The notes beneath the pieces are model-generated. The model had not been told where the DNA came from. It did no database searches and saw only the letters and a list, made by a program, of their open reading frames with translations. From CAZGHS01 sp964525495 (GTDB taxonomy: Bacteria > Patescibacteriota > Microgenomatia > JALYQM01), in NCBI GenBank assembly GCA_964525495.1, contig CAZGHS010000001.1:62001-126000 (forward strand): a stretch of DNA of 64,000 nt, written 5' to 3'. A program made the translations under genes and the position numbers. This document shows positions 38,501-45,655 of the stretch, piece after piece. Every line of letters starts with the position of its first letter. Position 1 is the first letter of the stretch.

Positions 38501-38741
38501 TTCCCAAAATTCGTATCAACCGTTCACGCATCGCATTCACACCCGCATCAGTAAACGTCAAACATAAAATATTCCCTAATCCCACACCAGTCATGCGCAT
38601 CAGGTTCGCAATTCGCATCGCAAGCACCTGTGTTTTACCCGTTCCCGCACCCGCAAGCACCATCATCGGACCATCCACATGATCAACAGCTTCGCGCTGC
38701 TTTTCATTTAATTTCTTATGTAATTCATCAAAACTGGACAT
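35526..38741 (-). CDS. UvrD/Rep-family helicase fused to RecB-like nuclease
   Basis: 1071 residues. Superfamily 1A helicase motifs: Walker A GAGTGKT (31-37), DEYQDTN (II), GDDDQSIFRFQGA (III) and TTVHKSKGLEY (V). The C-terminal 230 residues form a PD-(D/E)XK nuclease: CPRMFYYQYF, then VYDFKTGD, then a C-x6-C-x2-C cluster (CLDPIGECAYC). One upstream plus three downstream cysteines is the iron-sulfur staple pattern of AddB, Cas4 and AdnB-type nucleases. It probably resects double-strand breaks as a one- or two-subunit recombinase. It shares a tiny divergent promoter with the methyltransferase. Confidence 0.88.
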   Translation of the reverse strand: MSSFDELHKKLNEKQREAVDHVDGPMMVLAGAGTGKTQVLAMRIANLMRMTGVGLGNILCLTFTDAGVNAMRERLIRILGSEGYGAKVATFHSFSNEVMSDYPEKFIKTAELLPLTELERVRFLSGMLENLEYGNPLKHQNNPLLYLRDISSRISELKREGVTPERLEYFIDEQEKFADATKDVFESLITTHATQINDALLDGFASELVVLGKAAEGSDYLYKSAGLLLLRARELAMMTPTKSGKVSYSKLKEEMKRFGNQVSGKLDQQRAMVDVYRQYLKVLHENGRYDFEDMINNVLDLMVNDENVRRDFQERYQYVLVDEYQDTNTAQNKLVDVFGVEVDSPNVFVVGDDDQSIFRFQGASLENVVGFANQYADSIKIVSLSHNYRSQPTILRAADLLIQNNQFRAAVAIPNVTKLLEPGLKLGEKPIQVLSFDNANSEQYWIARKIKQLLDEGVDAHEIAVLAKTNNELIQMLPYIKQLHIPFALSRNENAFENVIVAQFLRLLMAIKNPYDNENFFFLLESATAGIEAIEFLRMNKYVLSKPRDRIQYFDLLGDIGKLQEAGVVDTISCSALYNNILRWRDLAGRTSPMELVSDIVGSSGILDQCRDRGENELDNLRALGALVGEFGRAIQSDRTIMFDTLVDTVVEMLEHNIALPLGEQGAQIGRVSLTTVHKSKGLEYQYVFVINAIERKWEKAVRIDRLGLPLNLFTNDLGVAARLQEEEARRLFYVAITRAKSELFVTYSRADGDGKQQIVSQFVSELGADLIERQDMVLDDTAQREQMTMRVVGLKRPESYDEETQVYLRQRLKDYALSASHLNAYRKCPRMFYYQYFIRAPIVPDTALVVGSAAHKAVEALFESNVHGAVITSDELVEIYVKQLERSWLTGAAYADAVERGRQFLPKYYAYRIDNLPQNVKIETDFSYHGIVLDDIRLTGKMDMIEFIDDVSRRCVVYDFKTGDATRGVKRVAYDGDTWRQVVFYKMLTKMSKRFGYVMERGIVEFIEPGKDGNFESVELTISDEDMAVVSEQIKEMWKQLQELNFKCLDPIGECAYCKNILKVGDGEGF

Positions 38742-38760
38742 AAAGCGATATAATTATACT
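38742..38760. promoter_or_regulatory. 19-bp divergent promoter, both genes leaderless
   Basis: On the plus strand TATAAT (38749-38754) is 6 nt before ATG 38761. On the minus strand TTATAT (38748-38753) is 6 nt before ATG 38741, with an alternative TATAAT at 11 nt. The two -10 boxes overlap, so initiation in the two directions should compete. Confidence 0.6.
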
Positions 38761-39780
38761 ATGCAAAATTACTTCTCCACTTTCATACCCGGCACGGGGC
38801 AGATCATCGAGCGTGCCCTACACGAGACTTTTCCCGATGTTATAGTCAGACAATTAGACGACGGTCTTGTAGTATACGCCACAGATGCCACACCCGGAGA
38901 CATCAAACAGCTTCGAATTTTCAATAATAGCTTCATATTAGCCAAATCATTTGAGAAACTAGGCAATAACCCGATTAAAACCATGGCCAACCAAGCCATC
39001 ATGGATCGAGCCTTAATCCGCACTCTTTCAGAATACACTAACCACAAGCCACGCTCAGTTCGTGTCATGTTCTACGAAGAAAACGAAGGCGTTAACATTC
39101 CTGCCCCCATCCGCGAAAAGGTAGAAGAATACATCGCTAAAGACCGTAATCTCCGCATTTACCGCCGAGACGCTCATGTCGAAGTCTGGTTTCTCACCCG
39201 CGCAGACGGCTCTGGATTCATCGGTGTCCGCCTGACCTCCTTCCCGACATCCGAAAGAAACCTCGAAAAAGGCCAACTCAAACCACAGCTAGCTCACATG
39301 CTCTGCATGCTCTCCGAGCCAACTGTTTTCGACACAGTCCTCGATCCATTTGCAGGATTTGGAAGCATCCCTTTCGAGCGCACATACTTTAAATACAAAG
39401 AAAACATTGCCTCAGACTTCGAGCCAAGCATCGTCCAAAATTTGACTGAAAAAGCCAAGAAACAAAACAAAAAAATAACCGTCATCCAACAGGACGCCGG
39501 TTCACTCAAACAAACACAAGATAGTTCAATCGACAAAATTATTACAGACCCACCATGGGGCATCTACGAAAAACACATAGACATCAACGTACTCTACGAA
39601 CAATTCCTCATTCAAGCAAACAGAGTACTGAAGCTAAACGGAATTATGGTAATTCTGACAGCACAAAAAGAAACCTTAGAAAAACTAATCTCACAGCACG
39701 CAGAGTTCACCCTCGTAGAAAAACACGACGTCCTCGTCTCAGGCAAAAAAGCTGGGATATATAAGATAAAGAAAAAATAA
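38761..39780 (+). CDS. RNA-type methyltransferase (UPF0020/Trm11-like)
   Basis: 339 residues. Motif I is DPFAGFGSIPFERTYF (near 195-210) and motif IV is TDPPWG (near 260), the N-DPPY/F/W signature of exocyclic-amine methyltransferases. The N-terminal 170 residues resemble the THUMP-like part of tRNA (guanine-N2)-methyltransferases. It most likely methylates a guanine in tRNA or rRNA. Start is leaderless. Confidence 0.78.
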   Translation: MQNYFSTFIPGTGQIIERALHETFPDVIVRQLDDGLVVYATDATPGDIKQLRIFNNSFILAKSFEKLGNNPIKTMANQAIMDRALIRTLSEYTNHKPRSVRVMFYEENEGVNIPAPIREKVEEYIAKDRNLRIYRRDAHVEVWFLTRADGSGFIGVRLTSFPTSERNLEKGQLKPQLAHMLCMLSEPTVFDTVLDPFAGFGSIPFERTYFKYKENIASDFEPSIVQNLTEKAKKQNKKITVIQQDAGSLKQTQDSSIDKIITDPPWGIYEKHIDINVLYEQFLIQANRVLKLNGIMVILTAQKETLEKLISQHAEFTLVEKHDVLVSGKKAGIYKIKKK

Positions 39781-39880
39781 CACTTTCGGGTTTTATTTGA
39801 CTATTTATTTAATGTAAGATATGATAAATAAACAGTTGACGAGATAAATGAATTAACATTACTCTAAATATAGATAGAGT

Positions 39881-40109
39881 TTGACTGTGCACTCGCACTT
39901 AATAATCTAGTTCCACATTACCAATCTCTGTCACCAGTGATGAAACTTAACGGTGAATTATGAGCCCACACGGTAAGATTTCATAGACATCTCCGTCCAT
40001 CTCAATATGAGAATAAGACGGAGTATGTCTAAGTACAATATACTTTTCAGTATTCATACTTCCTCCACATAACGATCCTTCAACCAATAATATGAAAACA
40101 TGGATCGTT
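39881..40109 (+). ncRNA. Candidate structured RNA with four consecutive hairpins
   Basis: This lies in a 597-bp gap without genes (39781-40377). A promoter-like TTGACT (39881-39886)-N16-TAATCT is followed by four hairpins. P1 pairs 39940-39949 with 39974-39984. P2 pairs 39985-39997 with 40017-40030 (13 bp, one bulge) with an inner TCTCA/TGAGA. P3 pairs 40031-40044 with 40049-40061. P4 pairs AACGATCC (40071-40078) with GGATCGTT (40102-40109). No RNase P, tmRNA, SRP or 6S signature is seen. The rest of the gap (40110-40377) is AT-rich with nothing convincing except one DnaA-box-like site. Confidence 0.5.
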
Positions 40110-40301
40110 CCTGCCATAAACTACCATGCCATATATCCATATCAACATAAGGACACTGGAGGAGTGCACAACCAAACACTATCTATATTAAAGAGCACTT
40201 CAATCCTAAACAGATGTAACGAATCTTAAAAATTAATATACATTGAGTTAGGTGAAGTATTGTTAATCAATATACGGAATAATTTTGAACTTTGCAAGAG
40301 G

Positions 40302-40310
40302 TTATCCACA
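40302..40310 (+). promoter_or_regulatory. Single consensus DnaA-box-like 9-mer
   Basis: TTATCCACA matches the consensus DnaA box exactly and lies in the AT-rich end of the gene-free gap. I found no cluster of further copies and no dnaA or dnaN nearby, so it may be chance or a DnaA titration/regulatory site. Confidence 0.3.
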
Positions 40311-40377
40311 ATTTGTTATAGTTATTTAATTAGGAATAGTTGTTTAATTCTGGCAGTCAAAAATTTGAGTGATAAGT

Positions 40378-41001
40378 CTAACCGAGGTGCGCATGGTCAT
40401 TCCACGTAATCAATTTCCAACTCCCCTTCTCATCCACCTCACACAGCGTAATCCCGGTATTATTCGTAGTCAAAAAATATGAAATATTCAAATGCATATC
40501 AGGTACCAGCGCATCCCCAAGCATCATCACACCTATTAACATCCTCAGAAAAGTTCCATGCGTCACCACCAGCATCTTCTCACACTCCTGATGTCGCAAA
40601 TATTCTAACGCCCGTATCGCCCGATTCCGCACATCAAAAAAATTCTCCTCATCGCTATAATGCCAGTTCTCTTCAGATCGATGCGATCGCATCTCGTGAC
40701 GTACAGCCAAAACATCATCCGAATCAGTCTTCTTCCCAATTATTTCAGAAGGGATCACCGCTTCTTTCAGCAATTCCGTAAAAACTACTTCCTTCTTCGC
40801 TACTTTATTAATTATCAAAGCAGTCTGTTCAGCCCGCAGATAATGACTAGATAAGATCACATCAATATCAATTTTCTTAAACCGTTTAGCAACTGTCCGC
40901 GCCTGGATCATTCCCGTCTCAGTCAAACCCACTTCCGGAACATCATGAATCCTGGACACATTACTGTGACTCTCGGCATGTCGGACAAAATATACTTTCA
41001 T
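40378..41001 (-). CDS. Histidine-phosphatase (phosphoglycerate-mutase-like) family protein
   Basis: 207 residues. The catalytic RHAE motif is FVRHAESHSN (5-14), and the second histidine is in VVTHGTFLRML near 147. The fold suits small-molecule or sugar-phosphate phosphatases of the GpmB/CobC branch rather than a true mutase. It starts 1 base after the GNAT gene and is part of a two-gene minus operon. Confidence 0.85.
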   Translation of the reverse strand: MKVYFVRHAESHSNVSRIHDVPEVGLTETGMIQARTVAKRFKKIDIDVILSSHYLRAEQTALIINKVAKKEVVFTELLKEAVIPSEIIGKKTDSDDVLAVRHEMRSHRSEENWHYSDEENFFDVRNRAIRALEYLRHQECEKMLVVTHGTFLRMLIGVMMLGDALVPDMHLNISYFLTTNNTGITLCEVDEKGSWKLITWNDHAHLG

Positions 41002-41002
41002 A

Positions 41003-41476
41003 CTAATCTTCTTTCACTAAGAGCATTTTCTGCTCCACAAATCCCAAACGTTTATACAGTCGCAACGCATCAGGATTCTGTACATCACAACTTATCTCAA
41101 TATATTTCACACCTTGTTGTGTAAAGCACTCACACAATGACTCTATTAACTTCGTACCAATCCGCTTTCCCCGCTTATCTTCAGCAACAAAAATATTATC
41201 CACCTTACCCACACGATCTACAGACAGCTGCGGATTTCGGCGAACAATATATCCACTCACAAAACCGCAAATCTCTCCGTTTATCTCTGCAACAAAAAAC
41301 AAACACTCACGCGCCATCAAATCATGCACATGAGCAAGCAATTGCTCCTCTCCATCCTGTTTAACCGAATAATATGCATGAAACGGTTCGTGATGCAAGC
41401 TCAGCTTATACCAGAGTTTGGCGACTGGCTCAATATCACTCTCCTGTATACGTCGAACAATAAGATTTTCTATCAT
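41003..41476 (-). CDS. GNAT-family N-acetyltransferase
   Basis: 157 residues. Strand beta4 and motif A read VDNIFVAEDKRGKRIGTKLIESL, the acetyl-CoA pyrophosphate loop. The C-terminal ALRLYKRLGFVEQK is the classic GNAT ending. The substrate is unknown. The start is leaderless: TATAAT (41483-41488), 6 nt, ATG. Confidence 0.88.
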   Translation of the reverse strand: MIENLIVRRIQESDIEPVAKLWYKLSLHHEPFHAYYSVKQDGEEQLLAHVHDLMARECLFFVAEINGEICGFVSGYIVRRNPQLSVDRVGKVDNIFVAEDKRGKRIGTKLIESLCECFTQQGVKYIEISCDVQNPDALRLYKRLGFVEQKMLLVKED

Positions 41477-41528
41477 TCTCTAATTATACCTGCTTTACCT
41501 ATTTTCCCCTAGACTTTATCATAAACAC

Positions 41529-43640
41529 ATGGATATTCTGCCCCTTATCAAACCACGTTCCGTGGCGGTAATCGGTGCGTCTCGAGACAGTAAAAAAATC
41601 GGCGCACAGATTGTACACAATCTCGTCAAAGCCGGGTACGAAGGCATCATTTATCCCCTCAATCCGAAAGCAGAAACAGTCCAAGGCATCCAAGCCTTTG
41701 CCAAAGTCAAAGATATCCAAGGTGAGATCGATCTCGTGGTCATCGCAATTCCTAAACAATTTGTTTCAGATGTCATCAGCGAATGTATCGAGAAAAAAGT
41801 CGGATCCATCATCATTATTAGTGCAGGTTTCAAAGAAATCGACAAAGAAGGTGCAGATCTCGAACGAGACATTGCCCGCAAATGCAAAAAAGCAGATATT
41901 CCTCTCTTGGGACCAAATTGTCTGGGTATCATCAATCCGACTATCAAGCTCAATGCTTCATTCACAGCACAAATGCCGCCTGTCGGACCAATCACTTTTA
42001 TATCCCAATCAGGAGCATTTGGCACCGCAGCTATCGACTGGGCAGCCAAACACCAGCTCGGGTTCAATTTATTTGCATCGCTCGGCAACAAAGCCTTATT
42101 AAATGAAAACCATTTCCTACAGACTGTGCAATCCGGCACCAAAGCAGTAGCTATGTATCTGGAGGATATCGCAGACGGTGCACAATTTCTCGACCACGCG
42201 TCATCGCTCTCACAAAACACACCGGTCATATTGCTTAAACCAGGCAAAAGCAAAAACGCCCAAGAAGCAGCCAAATCTCACACTGGTGCACTGACAGGTT
42301 CAGACAGTGTTGTCTCAACTGCCTGTAAACAAGCTGGCATTATACGCGCACAAAACTCACAAGAACTGTTCGACTTGATCAAAGCATTCTCTTTCCTCGG
42401 GGAACTAAAAGGCAACAAAATTGCCATTATCACCAACGCAGGTGGACCAAGCATCATGGCCACAGACGCACTAGATGAAGAAGGGCTCGAACTCGCATCA
42501 CTCCCAGAGCAAACACAAAACATGCTGCGCCAATATTTGCCGCGTGAATCAAATGTCCACGATCCAATAGATCTCATCGGCGACGCTAAAGCCGACCGCT
42601 ACGACCACGCTCTCGAAATTGTACTAAATGAAAAAAATGTCGACGCCTGTCTGGTACTTCTCACTCCACAATCATCAACCGAGATCGAACTCACCGCAGA
42701 ACACATAGTCAAACACGCCAAAGCCAGCGGTAAGCCAGTCATAGCTTCCTTCATTGGTGGTGTGCATTTAGAAAAAGGTATCCGCATACTAAACACACAC
42801 CAAATCCCCTGCTACGAATACCCCGAGCAAGCAGTCAAAGTGCTCGGCAAAGTCTGGCAATATTACAGTTCTCGAAATAAAACACAAATCTCACCATCGC
42901 AAGCAACGGGATCATTTGTTCCGCACCCAGTGCAACAAAAAACTATCCAGACAGCTATCCAAGAAGGCCGTCACACACTCAGCCAGGAAGAAGCCGAGAG
43001 CTTACTGAAAGAAGTTGGCGTCCACACACCACAGCGCAAAAATGTTGATTCAGAAGAATCTGCATGGCAAGCAGCCCTCACACTCGGTACTCCTGTTGTA
43101 ATGAAAATCTCATCACCGCAGATCGTACACAAAACAGAGTCACACGCAGTCGCACTTAACCTCATGCACGAAGAAGAAGTAACCGATGCGTACCAACGCC
43201 TCGAACTAATTCTCCAAAAAGCAGGCGGTCAGGGCACTATCTATGTCCAAAAACAAATTCCCAAAACCCTCGAGCTCCTCCTCGGTATGAAACGCGATCC
43301 TATCTTTGGTCCAGTCATAGTGTTCGGATACGGTGGAATTTATACAGAAATTTTCAAAGACGTCAGTTCACGCATCGCCCCACTCAGCCGCAACTCTGCA
43401 TCAGAAATGATTCAGGAAACCAAAATTGCAAAGATTCTCGAAGGCTACAGAAACGAAGAAAAACACGATCTCACACCACTCGTCCACGCACTCACTGGAC
43501 TCGCCAACATTGCCAGATCATACCCAGAGATTCAAGAGATCGATCTCAACCCAATCGTCCTCTTCAACAACCAACCGATCACCCTCGATGCACGGGTAAT
43601 TTTAAAAATCAGTAAAACACAAAATCAAGCAACCAGTTAA
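41529..43640 (+). CDS. ADP-forming acetyl/acyl-CoA synthetase, fused alpha and beta parts
   Basis: 703 residues. An N-terminal CoA-binding Rossmann domain (VAVIGASRDSKKIG) and a succinyl-CoA-synthetase-like domain carry the phosphohistidine segment KSHTGALTGSD near residue 250. A C-terminal ATP-grasp domain starts near 480 (KISSPQIVHKTESHAVALN). It converts acetyl-CoA, ADP and phosphate to acetate, CoA and ATP, a fermentative ATP step common in archaea and in CPR bacteria. TATCAT lies 6 nt before the ATG. Confidence 0.92.
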   Translation: MDILPLIKPRSVAVIGASRDSKKIGAQIVHNLVKAGYEGIIYPLNPKAETVQGIQAFAKVKDIQGEIDLVVIAIPKQFVSDVISECIEKKVGSIIIISAGFKEIDKEGADLERDIARKCKKADIPLLGPNCLGIINPTIKLNASFTAQMPPVGPITFISQSGAFGTAAIDWAAKHQLGFNLFASLGNKALLNENHFLQTVQSGTKAVAMYLEDIADGAQFLDHASSLSQNTPVILLKPGKSKNAQEAAKSHTGALTGSDSVVSTACKQAGIIRAQNSQELFDLIKAFSFLGELKGNKIAIITNAGGPSIMATDALDEEGLELASLPEQTQNMLRQYLPRESNVHDPIDLIGDAKADRYDHALEIVLNEKNVDACLVLLTPQSSTEIELTAEHIVKHAKASGKPVIASFIGGVHLEKGIRILNTHQIPCYEYPEQAVKVLGKVWQYYSSRNKTQISPSQATGSFVPHPVQQKTIQTAIQEGRHTLSQEEAESLLKEVGVHTPQRKNVDSEESAWQAALTLGTPVVMKISSPQIVHKTESHAVALNLMHEEEVTDAYQRLELILQKAGGQGTIYVQKQIPKTLELLLGMKRDPIFGPVIVFGYGGIYTEIFKDVSSRIAPLSRNSASEMIQETKIAKILEGYRNEEKHDLTPLVHALTGLANIARSYPEIQEIDLNPIVLFNNQPITLDARVILKISKTQNQATS

Positions 43641-44133
43641 ATAATATAAACAAATAACTATACGGCAAAGTTGCAGCGCAGAACAAGTGGACTTTAGAGA
43701 AAGAAACAAAAAATTTCTTTAAAAATAAAAGTGCCGACACAAATGGCATAAATATAAAACTAGCTAGCATAAAGAAAGTAACCCAATTTGGCGTAAAGAT
43801 TCTATATCCGCCACTATATGAAACGTGGCTTGATGGTACAAAAAACTTAGAAAGTAGATACGAAAGTATTAGAGCTAAAATCAGTCCTAAAATATAAGAC
43901 CCCGTTGAAACCAATAACAATTTTCCAACAAACCGCCAATCTTTTTTACGAATAACCATCACAATAATACACACAATACTTACTAAAACCAAAATCAGCA
44001 TTGCGGAGTTTAGAAGTTCAAAATATCCTATTGCTGGATCCGCAATACGATAGGAAAGCGAAGTATTAGAAATAGCCGAATCCGTCGCGCGAAGTTGAAA
44101 ACTTGTAGCTCTTATAGCAAGTTCATTATTCAT
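43609..44133 (-). CDS. Four-helix membrane protein
   Basis: 174 residues from ATG 44133, not recognised. A longer frame to 44208 would run through the divergent promoter and into the neighbouring gene, so it is rejected. Four hydrophobic segments with a basic turn (RKKDWRFVGK). The 3' end overlaps the acyl-CoA synthetase by 32 bases. Confidence 0.6.
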   Translation of the reverse strand: MNNELAIRATSFQLRATDSAISNTSLSYRIADPAIGYFELLNSAMLILVLVSIVCIIVMVIRKKDWRFVGKLLLVSTGSYILGLILALILSYLLSKFFVPSSHVSYSGGYRIFTPNWVTFFMLASFIFMPFVSALLFLKKFFVSFSKVHLFCAATLPYSYLFILFNWLLDFVFY

Positions 44134-44161
44134 ATATCTGCTTTTAGTATATACTTGAACC

Positions 44162-45190
44162 ATGAAGAGTAAATACTCTACCAAAGAATTAGTCCTCATA
44201 ATAGCCATACTCGCAGTAAGCTCTATCTCAACATTCGTTGCAGGCTATTTCATCAACGACCTCCTCCATCCAACAATTCCAAACACATCACCCCAAGCAT
44301 CAACTGACCCTAACACCCCGTCTACAAACCTTAACTCTTTCTTGCCCGACAAACACTACATGCTCGATACGATCATGGTCATAAATAAAGAAGAACCACA
44401 CGAAACACTCGTCGCAAGCGTAGGCAGGGCCCAAGGCAATATACGATACAATCAAAATACGCGTGTCAGCTATTTCGACGGCAAAAACTGGATGCGCGAA
44501 ATCCGCGACGACAGCAACGACTCTCTCTCCATATTCAGCAACAATATAGTCAAAAAATGGAAAATAGACATCAACCCAACACGAGTTCTCAAGGAAAAAG
44601 TAACTGGACAAATCACTATCAAAAATAACCAGGTAGATTTCGCTACGCAAGAATTCCAAAACGAAATTGGTATGCGCAGTCTCCCAGGATATACCAAATT
44701 CATGTCGCGGACCGATGGAACAATACAAACAAATGGCAAAACCAGCGATGCATACGTTCTATACACGCGCATCTTCTCTCTCAATGCCTCAGATATTCAG
44801 TTCTACGGAGTGCCACTTGGAGTTACGACCGAATGGCTTGGATTTTGGGACACCAAAAATAATTTTTATCATATTGATAAAACCAACGTGGTTCGAAAAA
44901 CAGATATCTACGAATCTCACGAAATCGGAGTCAAAGTCGATCCCAACACCACCGTTTCCAAAACTTTCTCAATTAGCTCACAGCGAGATAACAACAATGA
45001 TCCTAAACAATTCACTTTCGGATTCGGAAACCCTATCAACGACACCATCAAAGTAAACCGTCTGAACATGAACAACAAAGCCCCTACTCCACTCACCATC
45101 TGGCAGATGTCCCAAGTCTCAGGCACAGTCACTACACCACAAGGCGAAACCATAAAAGGTTTTGGATTATTGGAATATATTAAAGACTAG
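44162..45190 (+). CDS. Membrane-anchored extracellular protein
   Basis: 342 residues, not recognised. One N-terminal helix (about 11-32), a Pro/Thr/Asn-rich linker to about 62, then a soluble beta-rich domain with repeated YxxxK and TNxVV strands. It resembles many single-pass surface proteins of unknown role. TATACT (44150-44155) is 6 nt before the ATG, overlapping the divergent promoter of the four-helix protein. Confidence 0.6.
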   Translation: MKSKYSTKELVLIIAILAVSSISTFVAGYFINDLLHPTIPNTSPQASTDPNTPSTNLNSFLPDKHYMLDTIMVINKEEPHETLVASVGRAQGNIRYNQNTRVSYFDGKNWMREIRDDSNDSLSIFSNNIVKKWKIDINPTRVLKEKVTGQITIKNNQVDFATQEFQNEIGMRSLPGYTKFMSRTDGTIQTNGKTSDAYVLYTRIFSLNASDIQFYGVPLGVTTEWLGFWDTKNNFYHIDKTNVVRKTDIYESHEIGVKVDPNTTVSKTFSISSQRDNNNDPKQFTFGFGNPINDTIKVNRLNMNNKAPTPLTIWQMSQVSGTVTTPQGETIKGFGLLEYIKD

Positions 45191-45195
45191 AGTTA

Positions 45196-45356
45196 TTTAA
45201 GCCGCTGAAGAAATATTTTAAAATTGACCTTCTTTGACATACAATTTGTCAAAGCAGAGTTTCTACGCGCATATGTTGCGCGAAACGCGCCTTGGCTGAA
45301 AGCCATAAGTACTCTTGGAGTGTGTCAATGTAAAATATTTCAAAAGAAGGCTTAAA
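45196..45356. repeat. 161-bp inverted-repeat element, contains repeat copy 2
   Basis: Outer arms pair: TTTAAGCC (45196-45203)/GGCTTAAA (45349-45356), GAAATATTTTA (45210-45220)/TAAAATATTTC (45331-45341), and ATTGAC (45223-45228)/GTCAAT (45324-45329). Inside is the hairpin CTTTGAC (45232-45238)/GTCAAAG (45248-45254), then the conserved CAGAGTTTCTACGCGCATAT block (45255-45274) and two small hairpins (GCGCG/CGCGC, GGCT/AGCC). It fills the gap between two convergent genes. It is either a MITE-like insertion or a large bidirectional terminator. Confidence 0.7.
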
Positions 45357-45361
45357 CGTAT

Positions 45362-45655
45362 TTAAAACAGCGGCCGCTCTGGATGAATCATCTTCAGCAC
45401 CACACCTACACACACTGCAATTATCACAAGCACAACAACCGCATACCCAATTCCCTTCCATATAGATTTCTTACTCATCCGACTCCACAGCGCTCCTGCA
45501 CCTAAAGCAGGAACAGAAAACCCCGCTATCAACACAGCTAAGATCTTTGCAATCGGAATAAGTATCAGAGCAGGAAGGAATATGATTCCATACGAGTTTT
45601 CAGGTACAATAAAAGCAATACAGAGAAACGCAATCGCAAACACGAGGGAATACAT
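45362..45655 (-). CDS. Small membrane protein
   Basis: 97 residues, not recognised. Three hydrophobic segments (about 2-20, 22-50, 68-88) and a short polar tail (HPERPLF). A frame at 45249-45461 overlaps it but lacks these features. TATAAT (45663-45668) is 7 nt before the ATG and lies inside the first codons of the divergent gene; the two ATGs share CATATG. Confidence 0.6.
   Translation of the reverse strand: MYSLVFAIAFLCIAFIVPENSYGIIFLPALILIPIAKILAVLIAGFSVPALGAGALWSRMSKKSIWKGIGYAVVVLVIIAVCVGVVLKMIHPERPLF

Noticed and set aside
40092..40229. 45-codon frame after the four hairpins
   Set aside because: No SD and no properly spaced -10, its start lies in the loop of P4, and no recognisable features; frames of this size arise by chance.
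40302..40310. Replication origin at the gene-free gap
   Set aside because: Only one DnaA-box-like 9-mer was found and there is no dnaA, dnaN or gidA nearby.
41651..42274. 207-codon minus-strand frame inside the acyl-CoA synthetase gene
   Set aside because: The plus strand carries all domain motifs of the ADP-forming synthetase; the minus frame matches nothing.
25575..45280. CRISPR or integron attC interpretation of the repeat
   Set aside because: Only two copies, 20 kb apart, no spacers, no cas or integrase genes.
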